From: Geodermatophilus tzadiensis
GTDB taxonomy: Bacteria; Actinomycetota; Actinomycetes; Mycobacteriales; Geodermatophilaceae
Assembly (NCBI RefSeq): GCF_003002915.1
Contig: NZ_PVTG01000011.1
Coordinates: 120,663 to 184,662, forward strand
Length of the DNA: 64,000 nucleotides
Direction: 5' to 3'
This document shows, piece by piece, positions 34,972-45,269 of this stretch; the stretch's first letter is position 1, and the number at the start of each line of letters is the position of its first letter. The notes below the pieces were generated by a model. The model was not told where the DNA came from and did no database searches. It saw only the letters and a program-made list of their open reading frames with translations. The translations under genes and the position numbers were made by a program.

Positions 34972-35011
34972 GGCGGGGCCCCGGCGGACGGGCGTCCGCC
35001 GGGGCCCCGCC
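34972..35011. terminator. Bidirectional terminator, 18-bp stem
   Basis: GGCGGGGCCCCGGCGGAC (34972-34989) pairs perfectly with 34994-35011 around a GGGC loop, between the convergent IclR and esterase genes. Confidence 0.92.
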
Positions 35012-35032
35012 CCTGCCCTCGGCCGCCGGCCG

Positions 35033-36667
35033 TCAGGCCCGACGCGGCTCCAACGGAGTCGCCCGCACGCAGCGGTACGTGCTGCCGTCGGCGGGGTCGC
35101 CGCGGCCCGTCCACTGCGCGACGAACGGGTAGAGGCAGATTGGCCGCGTCGCGCCGGCTTCGGTGGCCGCGTCCAGCGTCCGCGGCGCCCTGCCTTGCTC
35201 GACCCACTCGACCAGCGCGCTCAGCGGGTCGACCGGCTGGGCGCCGGCGCCCCCGCGGCAGTGCCCGACACCGGGGGCGACGAACAGCCGGGCGAACTGC
35301 TGCGTGTGACCGGGCCCGAGCTCGTCCTGCAGTCGCTCGTAGTAGTCCATCGTGCCCTGCACCATGACCCCGAAGTCGGCCGCGCCGTGCCACATGACGA
35401 GCTTGCCGCCGGAGTCCCGGAAGGCCGACAGGTCCGCGTCGGTCCCGCCGAACACCTCGTCGTACCGCTGCACCGACACGTCGAACCAGTGCCGGAACGA
35501 CTCGTAGGTGAGCGTCCGCCAGTCGAAGTCCGGGTCCTGGGTGAGGAAGTAGCGCAACCACCAGATGTCGTAGGCGAACGGCTGCTGGACCAGGCTGCCG
35601 TCGGCCTGCGGCGAGACGTCGTGGAGCCCCGCGTACGGAGCGCCCGGCACGAGGCCGTACCACAGGAACCCGCCGTCCGCGTCGCGCACCCCCTCCGCGA
35701 TCCGCCGCATGACCTCGACGTCCTCGGCCGTGATCACGCCGCAGGGGGTCACCGTGCCCTCGAGGGTGCCCAGGTCGAAGCGGCAGGCCAGCGGGTCCCC
35801 GATGACGCCGTCGACCACGCCGTCGCCGACGGTGTCGCAGGCGGCGACCGTGGCCGCCAGCGCGGCCTCGAACTTGCACGGGTGGACCGGGTTGTCCTCC
35901 TGCAACATCACGACCTGACCCCACAGCTGGGCGATCTGCAGCTCCGAGTAGTTGATGACCGGGGCCCCGGCGACGATCCCGTCGTAGTCGTCCGGGTACT
36001 TCTGCGCCTCGACGAGCCCCTGCCGGCCGCCGGTCGAGCAGCCGTTCCAGTAGGAGTACGCCGGCTCCTGCCCGTAGTAACCGGCGGTGACCGCCTTGGC
36101 CGTGACCGTCATGTCATGGACGCCCTCGTGGCCGAAGTCCTCGATCGCCGGCCAGTTCAGGCTGCCGTCGGGGTTGAGCCCGAACACGGCGTCGTCCTCC
36201 GGGTCGGCGTTGCCGCCCGCCGGGTTCCCGGCGTCCGTCCAGGCCGCGGCGTAGCCGGCGCGCAGTGCCGGAAGGGTGCGCTCCTCGCTGCCGCCGGTGA
36301 AGCCTCCGCCGCCGACGCCCTGGAACCGGCCGTTCCAGGTGGTATCGGGCAGGTAGACGTGCACGGTGACGACGCCGGTGTCCTCGGGGTCGTCGACGGT
36401 CAGGGCGACGCGGCAGGAGGCGGGCGTCGTGGCGTCACCCGGGTGCCGGACGGCTTCGGTGACCGTCGTGTTCGTGATCCCGAGCCGGGTGAAGGAGTCG
36501 GCATCGCAGGTCAGGACCGGTGCGACGGTGTCGACCGTGGTGGCCGGTGAGGTGGCGGGTGGGGCGGCCTGTGCCCCCGGGGCGACGACGAAGGCCAGGC
36601 TGGCCGTGGTGGCCGCGACCGCGAGCGCGGCGTGGTGGAGACGGCGGAACCGTCGACGTGGTGGCAT
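35033..36667 (-). CDS. Secreted tannase/feruloyl-esterase family protein
   Basis: A 544-residue exported alpha/beta hydrolase. The signal peptide is RRRFRRLHHAALAVAATTASLAFVV with a likely cut after AQAA. The tannase family CS-D-HC motif is present: Cys210-Ser211 in WNGCSTGGRQG, Asp in WHGAADFGV and His-Cys in APGVGHCRGG. Members hydrolyse gallate or hydroxycinnamate esters; releasing such acids outside the cell would supply the downstream aromatic cluster. Start ATG 36667. A palindrome GCGACATGTGTCGC lies 149 bp upstream and may be a two-component operator. Confidence 0.88.
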   Translation of the reverse strand: MPPRRRFRRLHHAALAVAATTASLAFVVAPGAQAAPPATSPATTVDTVAPVLTCDADSFTRLGITNTTVTEAVRHPGDATTPASCRVALTVDDPEDTGVVTVHVYLPDTTWNGRFQGVGGGGFTGGSEERTLPALRAGYAAAWTDAGNPAGGNADPEDDAVFGLNPDGSLNWPAIEDFGHEGVHDMTVTAKAVTAGYYGQEPAYSYWNGCSTGGRQGLVEAQKYPDDYDGIVAGAPVINYSELQIAQLWGQVVMLQEDNPVHPCKFEAALAATVAACDTVGDGVVDGVIGDPLACRFDLGTLEGTVTPCGVITAEDVEVMRRIAEGVRDADGGFLWYGLVPGAPYAGLHDVSPQADGSLVQQPFAYDIWWLRYFLTQDPDFDWRTLTYESFRHWFDVSVQRYDEVFGGTDADLSAFRDSGGKLVMWHGAADFGVMVQGTMDYYERLQDELGPGHTQQFARLFVAPGVGHCRGGAGAQPVDPLSALVEWVEQGRAPRTLDAATEAGATRPICLYPFVAQWTGRGDPADGSTYRCVRATPLEPRRA

Positions 36668-36815
36668 GGGGTGGGTGCCTCTCGGGAGTCGGACGGGAGA
36701 GATCTGCCGGTCAGGGGGACGGACGTCGGGCGCTCGCCCCGCCGGGTGCCGATCCGCCGGCCATGCTCCGGCCGGGGTGAGGGAGATCACAGCGGGGAGC
36801 TGTCTTCGTGCGGGC

Positions 36816-36829
36816 GCGACATGTGTCGC
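36816..36829. promoter_or_regulatory. Palindrome GCGACATGTGTCGC upstream of the esterase
   Basis: A 14-bp inverted repeat (GCGACA-TG-TGTCGC), 149 bp before the esterase start. It fits loosely the CGAC-N4-GTCG form of the motif seen at the other seven regions; it is the least similar member. Confidence 0.45.
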
Positions 36830-36895
36830 TGGTGCTGGCCCGGTCCGTGCACCCGGGCACGTCCCCGGATCGCTGCCGGCCTGATCGGCCGCCGG

Positions 36896-37762
36896 TCAGC
36901 CCGTGGCGAGGACCGCGCGGATCGCCTCGGCGAACGCCTCCGGCGCCTCGACCGGCACGAAGTGCCCGCAGCCGGGCAGCGGCGTCACGGAGACGTCGCT
37001 GAAGAACTCCCCGAGGCGGTCGGCCCACTCGGCGGGGAACAGCGGGTCGTGCGACGGCCAGAGGACGTGCGTGGGCGTCCGGTGGCGCTCGGCGGGTTCG
37101 GGCACCTGCTCGGCGAGGCCGCGGGCCAGGGTGCCCGACCCCGCCCGGTACCAGCCGATCGAGGACGTGAAGGCACCCGGTCGCCCGTAGCGGTCGGCGA
37201 GCCGGTCCAGCTCCGCCGGATCGGGGGAGAAAGCGGGACCCGACCAGTGCGTCCAGAAGTGCTCCAGGTAGGTGCGGACGGCGTCGCGGTCGCCGTCGAG
37301 GAGCCGTCCGGACAGGTCGAGCCGGTGGAAGGTCTGGTACCAGAACTCCGTCACGACCTCCGGCGCGAGCAGCCGCCGCCCGGCCCCGGGCAGCGGCGGG
37401 GTGACCACCAGGGCCCGCACGCGCTCCGGGTGCTGCCAGGCGACGGTCTGGGCGATGCGACTGCCGATGTCGTAGCCGGCGAGCACGACCGGCCCCAGCC
37501 CGAGCTCCTCGAGCAGCCCGGCGACGCTGCGTGCCTGCGCGTCGGCGGAGTACCCCTCGTCCGGCCGGACGTCGTGCCCGTCCGACTCCCCGAACCCCCG
37601 CAGGTCCGGGACCACGACGTCGGCCGTGTCGGCGAGCAGCGCCGCGACCAGGCGGTGGTCGCGGCGGTCGCCGGGCCAGCCGTGCAGCAGCACCACCGGA
37701 GGTCCCTCGCCGCTGCGGTCGTAGGCCAGGGCGAAGGCGTCGACGGGAGAGCTGCGCGGCAC
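36896..37762 (-). CDS. Epoxide hydrolase/haloalkane dehalogenase-type alpha/beta hydrolase
   Basis: A 288-residue hydrolase. The oxyanion motif is HGWPG (27-31) and the nucleophile is Asp98 in AGYDIGSRIA, not serine, which marks the epoxide hydrolase/dehalogenase/fluoroacetate dehalogenase branch. The late Asp is probably in WPSHDPLFPAEW and the catalytic His in LPGCGHFVPVEAP. The substrate is unknown; an aromatic-derived epoxide or haloacid is possible. It is separated from the ALDH gene by a 64-bp gap with a terminator and may be transcribed with the esterase. Confidence 0.85.
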   Translation of the reverse strand: MPRSSPVDAFALAYDRSGEGPPVVLLHGWPGDRRDHRLVAALLADTADVVVPDLRGFGESDGHDVRPDEGYSADAQARSVAGLLEELGLGPVVLAGYDIGSRIAQTVAWQHPERVRALVVTPPLPGAGRRLLAPEVVTEFWYQTFHRLDLSGRLLDGDRDAVRTYLEHFWTHWSGPAFSPDPAELDRLADRYGRPGAFTSSIGWYRAGSGTLARGLAEQVPEPAERHRTPTHVLWPSHDPLFPAEWADRLGEFFSDVSVTPLPGCGHFVPVEAPEAFAEAIRAVLATG

Positions 37763-37786
37763 GCGGGGCCTCTCGATCGGGACGGG

Positions 37787-37819
37787 CGGGCCCGGCGGGG
37801 GAGCACCCCGCCGGGCCCG
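37787..37819. terminator. Hairpin terminator after the aldehyde dehydrogenase gene
   Basis: CGGGCCCGGCGGGG (37787-37800) and CCCCGCCGGGCCCG (37806-37819) form a perfect 14-bp stem with a GAGCA loop just past the aldehyde dehydrogenase stop. Confidence 0.88.
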
Positions 37820-37826
37820 GGGACGG

Positions 37827-39326
<1,500 letters not shown>

Positions 39327-39465
39327 GCGGATCGCCACCTCTCTGTGGTCTCGCTGTCTCGCTGCCGGTCCGGGGTCCCGACGCCGGCCGGGAGCCGGGT
39401 CGTCCCGGCTCCGGGGTCCTGTGCAGCTCCTGCCCTCAGCCCGACGGTCGCGTGGCGGCCGCCGT

Positions 39466-39477
39466 CGTCGGATGAGG
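39466..39477. promoter_or_regulatory. CGTC-GGAT-GAGG box upstream of aldehyde dehydrogenase
   Basis: Matches the CGTC-N4-GACG motif at all but one core position and lies 140 bp before the ALDH start. The gap between ALDH and folD (39327-39558) holds no gene. Confidence 0.55.
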
Positions 39478-39558
39478 GGTCCGGCGTCACGTCCAGGACC
39501 CCCACGACGACACCCGCGCCGGCTCCGGTCCTCCCGCGAGGAGTCCCCGACCGGGGCA

Positions 39559-40419
39559 TCAGTCCGCGAGGCCCTGCTGCACCCGGGCCGCGGTGAGGGT
39601 GTTGGCCAGCAGCATGGCGATCGTCATCGGGCCGACCCCGCCGGGCACCGGGGTGAGCGCGCCCGCCACCTCGGCGACGGCGTCGGACTCGACGTCGCCC
39701 ACCAGCCCGTCGTCCCCGCGGTGGATCCCGACGTCGATGACGGTCGCGCCCGCCTTCACCGCGTCGCGGCCGACCAGCCCGCGGATGCCCGCGGCGACGA
39801 CCAGCACGTCGGCGCGCCGGCAGACCTCGGGGAGGTCGCGCGTGCGGGAGTGGCAGACCGTCACCGTCGCGTGGCGGGCCAGCAGCAGCTGGGCCATCGG
39901 CTTGCCGACGAGGACGGAGCGGCCGACCACCACCGCCTCCGCGCCCGCCAGGGGGACGTCGTACTCGTCCAGCAGGGCCATGACCCCGGCGGGTGTGCAG
40001 GGCCGCAGACCCGGCCGGCCCTGCGCGAGGAGGCCGGCGTTCGCGGTGGTCAGGCCGTCGACGTCCTTCTCCGCCGGGATGCGGGCGATCAGCGCGTCGG
40101 AGTCCAGGTGCCGGGGGGTGGGCAGCTGCAGCAGGATGCCCGACACCTGCGGGTCGGCGGCCAGCTCGTCGACCAGCGCGGCCGCGGACGCCTGGTCGAC
40201 GTCCCCGGGGAGGTGGCGGTGCAGGTCCTGCATGCCCGCCGCGACGCAGAGGCGGCGCTTGTTGCGGACGTAGACCTCCGACGCGGGGTCGTCGCCGACG
40301 AGCACCGTCGCCAGGCCGGGAGCCCTCCCGCCCGCGGCGACGAGCTGCGCGACGCCGCGCCCGACGTCCTCGCGCACCCGGCGTGCCACCGCCGTGCCGT
40401 CGATCACCCGTGCGGTCAC
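39559..40419 (-). CDS. folD: Bifunctional methylene-THF dehydrogenase/cyclohydrolase
   Basis: A 286-residue FolD that interconverts 5,10-methylene-THF, methenyl-THF and formyl-THF. The active-site Tyr50 and Lys54 (SEVYVRNKRRLC) are present, with GILLQLPTPRHLD, PCTPAGVMALLDEY, VVVGRSVLVGKPMAQLLLARHATVTVCHS and the C-terminal PVPGGVGPMTIAMLLANT. Together with the MetF homologue 52 bp upstream, it provides the THF recycling needed for LigM/DesA O-demethylation. A second folD copy elsewhere would be expected for housekeeping. Confidence 0.94.
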   Translation of the reverse strand: MTARVIDGTAVARRVREDVGRGVAQLVAAGGRAPGLATVLVGDDPASEVYVRNKRRLCVAAGMQDLHRHLPGDVDQASAAALVDELAADPQVSGILLQLPTPRHLDSDALIARIPAEKDVDGLTTANAGLLAQGRPGLRPCTPAGVMALLDEYDVPLAGAEAVVVGRSVLVGKPMAQLLLARHATVTVCHSRTRDLPEVCRRADVLVVAAGIRGLVGRDAVKAGATVIDVGIHRGDDGLVGDVESDAVAEVAGALTPVPGGVGPMTIAMLLANTLTAARVQQGLAD

Positions 40420-40470
40420 CGGGTCCTCCTCGAGACGCTCGGCCGGGCGGGCGCGCCGGCGCGGGGAGTG

Positions 40471-41334
40471 TCAGGCAACGTCCCTCAGCATCTGCTGGCG
40501 CCAGGTCTCGGTGGGCCCGAGGTCGTTGAAGGTGAAGACGTGGAAGCCCGCGAGGCCGTTGTCCGGCTTGCCGATGTGCGGGGCCAGCTCCCGGATGATC
40601 CGGTTGGGGCTGTAGCCGCCGGGGACGAAGAACCGCCAGAACAGGCTCTGCTGCTTCTTGAGGAACTTCGCCGACTCGCCGATGCCCAGTCCGCCGGAGA
40701 CCCGTAGCAGCTTCTGGCGGTGGACCGCCCCGGGCACCCCGACGTGCACCGGCAGGTCGATGCCGCGGTTCCGCAGCTCCCGGGCCCAGGTGAGGATGAC
40801 CTCGGGGTCGAAGACGATCTGGGTCGTGATGTGGGTGGCCAGGGGCGCCTTGTCCTTCAGCGCCTGGAAGAGGGTCTCCGTCGACGCGGTGGGGTGGCCC
40901 TCCGGGTGACCGCCGATGCCGATGTCGGTGAAGCCGTGGTCGAGCTCGTGCAGCGCGACCAGCAGGTCGTGCGCGTGGGCGAACTCCGTGGGGTCGTCGG
41001 TGGGGTCGCCGCCGACGACGAAGACGTCGGTGATGCCGGCCTCGCGGCAGCGCGCCACGACGTCGGCCAGGTGCGCGCGGTCGCGGACCTGCTGGGCCGA
41101 GAGGTGGGGAGCCACGGTGTAGCCGTGCCCGACGAGGGCGACGGCCAGGTCGATGGTGGCGTCCTGGCCCTTGGCCGGCGAGGCGGTCACCGTCAGGCGC
41201 ACGTCCCTCGGCACGTGCTCGAGCACCGCCTGCTCGGTCTTCTTGAACGGGATCACCTCGTAGCCGAGGTCGCCGAAGGCGCGCCGCAGCGTCTCCCGTG
41301 TGGCTCGGTCCCGGACGCTCAGCGCGCGCTTCAC
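40471..41334 (-). CDS. metF: Methylenetetrahydrofolate reductase
   Basis: A 287-residue MetF-type flavoprotein. Motifs include FGDLGYEVIPFKKTEQAV, TVAPHLSAQQVRDRAHLADVV, DVFVVGGDPTDDPTEF and FTDIGIGGHPEGHPTAS. Here it most probably runs as methyl-THF oxidation, disposing of methyl groups taken from methoxy-aromatics, because it is beside folD and near two LigM/DesA-type enzymes; Sphingobium has the same arrangement. Start GTG 41334. The upstream divergent region contains a CGTC-AAAC-GTCG box. Confidence 0.9.
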   Translation of the reverse strand: MKRALSVRDRATRETLRRAFGDLGYEVIPFKKTEQAVLEHVPRDVRLTVTASPAKGQDATIDLAVALVGHGYTVAPHLSAQQVRDRAHLADVVARCREAGITDVFVVGGDPTDDPTEFAHAHDLLVALHELDHGFTDIGIGGHPEGHPTASTETLFQALKDKAPLATHITTQIVFDPEVILTWARELRNRGIDLPVHVGVPGAVHRQKLLRVSGGLGIGESAKFLKKQQSLFWRFFVPGGYSPNRIIRELAPHIGKPDNGLAGFHVFTFNDLGPTETWRQQMLRDVA

Positions 41335-41648
41335 GTGGTGTCTCCTCTGCACTGGTCGGGGCGAGCTCTTCGGTGCCCAGGAGGCCGCGCGGGGACCGCG
41401 ACGGACCACCGTCGTGCTGCGACCATCGTGACCTCGGCCACCTCGCGGCCGGGACGGAGCTTTGGCGGCACCCGGTCCACCGGATCGGTCGCCGGGCGTA
41501 CGTCAAACGTCGCGGTGCGACGGCCGGTCCCCTCCGGCCGGGTGCACCGAGCCGGTCCGCTGGACACGGCGGGCCCCCGGCGTGCCAGCATTCCCCCGGG
41601 TGAGCGGCGCCACGCCGCCCCGACGCCAACCGCGCACGAGGAGGTCCG
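41335..41648. promoter_or_regulatory. Divergent regulatory region metF / sensor kinase
   Basis: These 314 bp hold no gene. They carry CGTC-AAAC-GTCG at 41501-41512 (167 bp before metF, 137 bp before the kinase), flanked by TA on the left and CGG on the right as in the box at 48377. A GAGGAGG ribosome site (41638-41644) precedes the kinase start. I see no clear terminator. Confidence 0.6.
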
Positions 41649-43244
41649 GTGAGGTCAGGAGGACGGGTGGTCCTCGCCGCGCCGGCCACCCCGCTCACCC
41701 CCGGCGACGAGGTGGTGCGGTACGCCCCGGACGGCCTGGCGGTCATCGACGCCGAGGCGCGCTTCGTCGAGGCGAACCCCGCGGCCGTGCGGCTGTGCGG
41801 GCTGGACCCGGACGCCGTCGCGGGGACGCCGTCCCCGTTCCCCGCGCCGGACGACGAGCCGGCCGCGACCCGCTCGGGCGAGCCGACCGTCACCTGGGAG
41901 CCGGTGCCCGGCCAGCGGCGCGAGTTCGCCTACGTGCTCGCCCCGGTCCCCGGCCGGCGACGGTGGGTCGTGTCCTTCCGCGACGTGACGCTGAGCCGGC
42001 TGCGCGAGCGGCGACTGGCCGCCATCGCCACGGCCGCCAGCAGCGTCGCGTCCAAGCGTTCGCTGGTGGGGACCCTCGAGGCGCTGGCGCGGGAGGTGGC
42101 GCGCACGGACGCCCTCGCCGGCGTCCAGGTCCTCACGGTGAACTCGTCGGGCGACCGCCTCCACGTCATGGGCGCCGCCGGGTTCGGGCGCACCGCGAAC
42201 TTCTTCGACAAGCTGCTGGAGTGCCGCGCCCTCGGTGCCCGGCTGATGATGCTGGAGGCGCTCGAGACCCGGCAGCCCCTCGTCGTGCCGAACCGGTACG
42301 AGGCGGTCATGGGCGACCCCGCGTGGGCGCCGCTGCACGAGATGATGGGCAGCCCCCGGTGGGACTGGTTCGTCAGCGTGCCCCTGCTGGTCCGGGGGGA
42401 GCCGGTCGGCATCCTCAACGCCTTCTACGCACCCGGCCAGGTCGTCGGCGACACCGAGCTGGAGTTCCTGCTGGCGATGGCCGAGCAGGCCGCGATGGCC
42501 GTCGACCACGCGGCGCTGCTCGAGCGGGAGCGCGACGTGGCCCGCCGCGAGGAGCGGCAGAAGCTGGCCCGCGACCTGCACGACTCGGTGGTCCAGCAGG
42601 TCTTCTCGATGATGATGCAGGCCCGGTCCCTGGGGGTGCTCGTCGCGCGGGGGATGCCGCCCACCCCGGACCGGGTCGCCCAGGTGGCCGACGACCTGAG
42701 CGGCAGCGCGGAGGCGGTCCTGGCCGACCTCCGCGGGATGGTGGTGGAGCTGCGGCCGGCGGCGACCACGGCCGGCGGGCTCGCCTCCGCGGTGCGGTCG
42801 CTGGTCGACACGACGGCCGCCCGCACCGGCCTGGAGGTGTCGCTGGACCTGGGCGACCCCGAGCGGTTCGCGGCGTTCGACGCCGACCTGCTCGAGGACG
42901 TGTACCGCGTCGTCGCGGAGGCGTTGCACAACAGCGTCAAGCACGCCGCCGCGACGAGGGTCGACGTCCGGCTCGCCGTGACCGCCCACGGCCGCCGGCG
43001 GCGCCTGGTCGCCGAGGTCGCCGACGACGGCCGGGGGCTGGTCGCCGGGCCCGGCGCGACGGACACCGGGAGCGCCGCGTCCAGCGGCTTCGGGATGACG
43101 GTCATGCGGGAGCGGGCGTCCCGGTGGGGCGGGACCGTCCGGGTGCTGCAGCCGGCCTCCGGTGGCACGTGCGTGCGGCTGACCCTGCCGCTGCCGGCCT
43201 CCGTCCCGGCGACGGTGGCTCCCGACGGGGAGGCCGCACGGTGA
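41649..43244 (+). CDS. Cytoplasmic PAS-GAF sensor histidine kinase
   Basis: A 531-residue soluble kinase without membrane segments. A PAS-like region is at about 20-115 (YAPDGLAVIDAEARFVEANPAAVRLCGLDP) and a GAF domain at about 130-290 (VQVLTVNSSGDRLHVMGAAGFG ... VSVPLLVRGEPVGILNAFYAPG). The dimerisation helix has the phospho-acceptor His in RQKLARDLHDSVVQQVFSMMMQA, followed by HATPase_c (VYRVVAEALHNSVKHAAA, GFGMTVMRERASRWGG). This architecture suits sensing of a cytoplasmic small molecule such as an aromatic acid. The stop overlaps the regulator start. Confidence 0.92.
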   Translation: MRSGGRVVLAAPATPLTPGDEVVRYAPDGLAVIDAEARFVEANPAAVRLCGLDPDAVAGTPSPFPAPDDEPAATRSGEPTVTWEPVPGQRREFAYVLAPVPGRRRWVVSFRDVTLSRLRERRLAAIATAASSVASKRSLVGTLEALAREVARTDALAGVQVLTVNSSGDRLHVMGAAGFGRTANFFDKLLECRALGARLMMLEALETRQPLVVPNRYEAVMGDPAWAPLHEMMGSPRWDWFVSVPLLVRGEPVGILNAFYAPGQVVGDTELEFLLAMAEQAAMAVDHAALLERERDVARREERQKLARDLHDSVVQQVFSMMMQARSLGVLVARGMPPTPDRVAQVADDLSGSAEAVLADLRGMVVELRPAATTAGGLASAVRSLVDTTAARTGLEVSLDLGDPERFAAFDADLLEDVYRVVAEALHNSVKHAAATRVDVRLAVTAHGRRRRLVAEVADDGRGLVAGPGATDTGSAASSGFGMTVMRERASRWGGTVRVLQPASGGTCVRLTLPLPASVPATVAPDGEAAR

Positions 43245-43903
43245 CCGTGCCGGACCCGATCCGCGTCCTGGTGGTCGACGACCACGCGGTCGTGCGCCGC
43301 GGGGTGGTCGCCTACCTCGAGGCCCTCGAGGACGTCGAGGTGGCCGACGAGGCCGGTGACGGGCAGGAGGCCCTCGACCGGCTCGCCCGGGCGGCCGCGC
43401 ACGACGAGCTGCCCGACGTCGTGCTCATGGACCTGCAGATGCCCGGGATGGACGGCGTGACCGCGACCGGCGAGGTGCTGCGCCGCTTCCCGCAGCTGAA
43501 GGTGGTGATCCTGACCAGCTTCGGCGAGACCGAGCGCGTGCACGCCGCGCTGGAGAACGGGGCCTCCGGGTACCTGCTCAAGGACGCCGGGCCGGCCGAG
43601 GTCGACGCCGCCCTCCGCGCGGCGGTCCGCGACGAGGTCTTCCTGGACGCGGCGGTGACCCGCCGGCTGACCCAGGAGATGCGGGCGCCGCGCACCGGGC
43701 TGGGCGTGCTGACCGCACGCGAGAAGGAGGTGCTCGTGCTCATCGCGGAGGGCCGGTCCAACAAGGACATCGCCCGGCACCTGGTCATCAGCGAGCGGAC
43801 GGCCCGCACGCACGTCAGCCACCTGCTCACCAAGATGGGCCTCACCTCGCGGACGCAGGCGGCCCTGCTGGCGGTCAAGGAGGGCCTCGTCCAGCCGCGC
43901 TGA
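43241..43903 (+). CDS. NarL/LuxR-family response regulator of the aromatic cluster
   Basis: A 220-residue regulator, GTGA-coupled to the kinase. The receiver domain has VLVVDDHAVVRRGVVAYL, the phospho-acceptor Asp in DVVLMDLQMPGMDG and the Lys in GYLLKDAGPAEV. The LuxR domain has LTAREKEVLVLIAEGRSNKDIARHLVISERTARTHVSHLLTKM. It sits centrally among the catabolic genes; I propose it binds the CGTC-N4-GACG boxes found before metF, ALDH, the ferredoxin and hydrolase genes, both ligM-type genes and the MFS gene. Confidence 0.92.
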   Translation: MTVPDPIRVLVVDDHAVVRRGVVAYLEALEDVEVADEAGDGQEALDRLARAAAHDELPDVVLMDLQMPGMDGVTATGEVLRRFPQLKVVILTSFGETERVHAALENGASGYLLKDAGPAEVDAALRAAVRDEVFLDAAVTRRLTQEMRAPRTGLGVLTAREKEVLVLIAEGRSNKDIARHLVISERTARTHVSHLLTKMGLTSRTQAALLAVKEGLVQPR

Positions 43904-43914
43904 GGAACCGCCGC

Positions 43915-43926
43915 CGTCATCTGTCG
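43915..43926. promoter_or_regulatory. CGTC-ATCT-GTCG box upstream of the ferredoxin gene
   Basis: A member of the inverted-repeat family (reverse strand CGAC-AGAT-GACG), 139 bp before the ferredoxin start and just after the response-regulator stop. Confidence 0.55.
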
Positions 43927-44064
43927 CACCCGCGGCGAGACGGGAGCCCCCTCCGGGGTCGGGTCAACCGCGCGATCCGTCCGCCGGCCGGCCGCCCTAG
44001 CGTCGCCACGGGCGGGACCGGCGCCGTCGCGCCGCACCCGGCCGCACGACGGAGGGAGGACGAC

Positions 44065-44364
44065 GTGGGCACCGCTCCCGGACCCGCCGAGGACGCCGCA
44101 CCGGTCCAGGTCGTGTGCGCCACCGCCGGCCTGCTGCTCGACGTCCCCGCGGACACGGCCATCCTCGAGGCGGTGCGCCGGGCGGGCCTGGACGTGCCGG
44201 TCGCCTGCGGCGACGGCGGCTGCGGGGCCTGCGAGACGAGGGTCCTCGAGGGCACCCCCGACCACCGCGACGGCCTGCTCACGGCCGAGGAGCGCGCGGT
44301 GGGGGAGACGATGATGATCTGCGTCTCCCGGTCGGCGACGCCGCGGCTGGTCCTCGACCTCTGA
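44065..44364 (+). CDS. Stand-alone plant-type 2Fe-2S ferredoxin domain
   Basis: A 99-residue ferredoxin with cluster ligands Cys48, Cys53, Cys56 and Cys86 (ACGDGGCGACET ... MMICVSRS). It aligns with the C-terminal 2Fe-2S domain of the VanB-type reductase at 33166 (shared PDHRD-LL--DER and CVSRS----RLVLDL endings), so it looks like that domain on its own. It probably passes electrons to an oxygenase, possibly the P450. It is the first gene of the block that leads to ligAB. Start GTG 44065 after GGAGGACG. Confidence 0.9.
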   Translation: MGTAPGPAEDAAPVQVVCATAGLLLDVPADTAILEAVRRAGLDVPVACGDGGCGACETRVLEGTPDHRDGLLTAEERAVGETMMICVSRSATPRLVLDL

Positions 44365-44389
44365 GGGGCCCGCCCGCACGGGCCTCCCA

Positions 44390-44401
44390 CGACGGATGAC
44401 G
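44390..44401. promoter_or_regulatory. CGAC-GGAT-GACG box upstream of the hydrolase-ligAB genes
   Basis: One core mismatch to CGTC-N4-GACG; 130 bp before the hydrolase start. A weak GC-rich hairpin (about 44362-44388) lies between the ferredoxin stop and this box. Confidence 0.55.
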
Positions 44402-44530
44402 TAGACGCCCCGGCCGCAGCGGTGGCCGCCGCGTGACATCGCGCCGATCCCGCCCGTCGTCCCCGCCCCTACGGTGGGCGGGTGGGCGCAGGCCGCCCGC
44501 GGTCCCCGAGTCGTCCGAGGAGGCGAGGTC

Positions 44531-45268
44531 GTGAGCACGTTCGTCCTCGTGCACGGGGCCTGGCACGGCGGCTGGTGCTGGGACCGGGTGGCCCCGCGGC
44601 TGCGCCGGGCGGGGCACGACGTGCACACCCCGACGCTCACCGGGCTCTCGGAGCGGGCCCACCTGCTCACCCCGCTCGTCGGGCTGGAGACGCACGTCGA
44701 GGACGTCGTCCGGCTCGTCGACGTGCTCGGCCTCACCGACGTCGTGCTCGTCGGGCACAGCTACGCGGGGCAGGTCGTGACCGCGGTCGCCGACCGCCGC
44801 CCCGGGCAGGTCGCGCGACGGGTCTACCTGGACGCGTTCGTGGGCTCGGACGGCGAGGCGGCCCGGGACCTCCTGCCGGAGACGGTGGAGCACCACTGGG
44901 CGGAGTCGGCCGCCGAGCAGGGATTCGGCTGGCTGGTGCCGGTGCGCAAGCTGTCCGTGCTCGGGGTGACCGAGCAGGCCGACGTCGACTGGCTCACCCC
45001 GAAGCTCACCCCGCACCCGTGGAAGACCTACACCGACCCGCTGCGGCTGACCGGGGCGGTCGACGACGTGCCCGCGGCCTTCGTGGAGTGCACCAGCTGG
45101 ATGCGCGTCTTCGCCGGGCAGGCCGACCGGGCCCGGGAGCGGGGCTGGCCGGTGCACGAGCTCGCGACCGGCCACGAGGCGATGGTCACCGCGCCGGAGG
45201 AGCTGGCCGGAGTGCTGGCCGACGTCGCCGGCGACCGGCCGGCCCCGACCGAGGGAGAGGGGACCTGA
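44531..45268 (+). CDS. Alpha/beta hydrolase (EstC/salicylate-esterase-like)
   Basis: A 245-residue serine hydrolase. The family opening FVLVHGAWHGGWCWDRVAPRL, the nucleophile Ser77 in VGHSYAG, the acid in VYLDAFVGSDGE or later, and the His in ATGHEAMVTAPEEL match the EstC/pyrethroid-hydrolase/methyl-salicylate-esterase group. It may cleave aromatic acid esters. Start GTG 44531 follows AGGCGAGG. The CatC-like gene begins one base after its stop, so it is in one operon with ligAB. Confidence 0.85.
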   Translation: MSTFVLVHGAWHGGWCWDRVAPRLRRAGHDVHTPTLTGLSERAHLLTPLVGLETHVEDVVRLVDVLGLTDVVLVGHSYAGQVVTAVADRRPGQVARRVYLDAFVGSDGEAARDLLPETVEHHWAESAAEQGFGWLVPVRKLSVLGVTEQADVDWLTPKLTPHPWKTYTDPLRLTGAVDDVPAAFVECTSWMRVFAGQADRARERGWPVHELATGHEAMVTAPEELAGVLADVAGDRPAPTEGEGT

Positions 45269-45269
45269 G

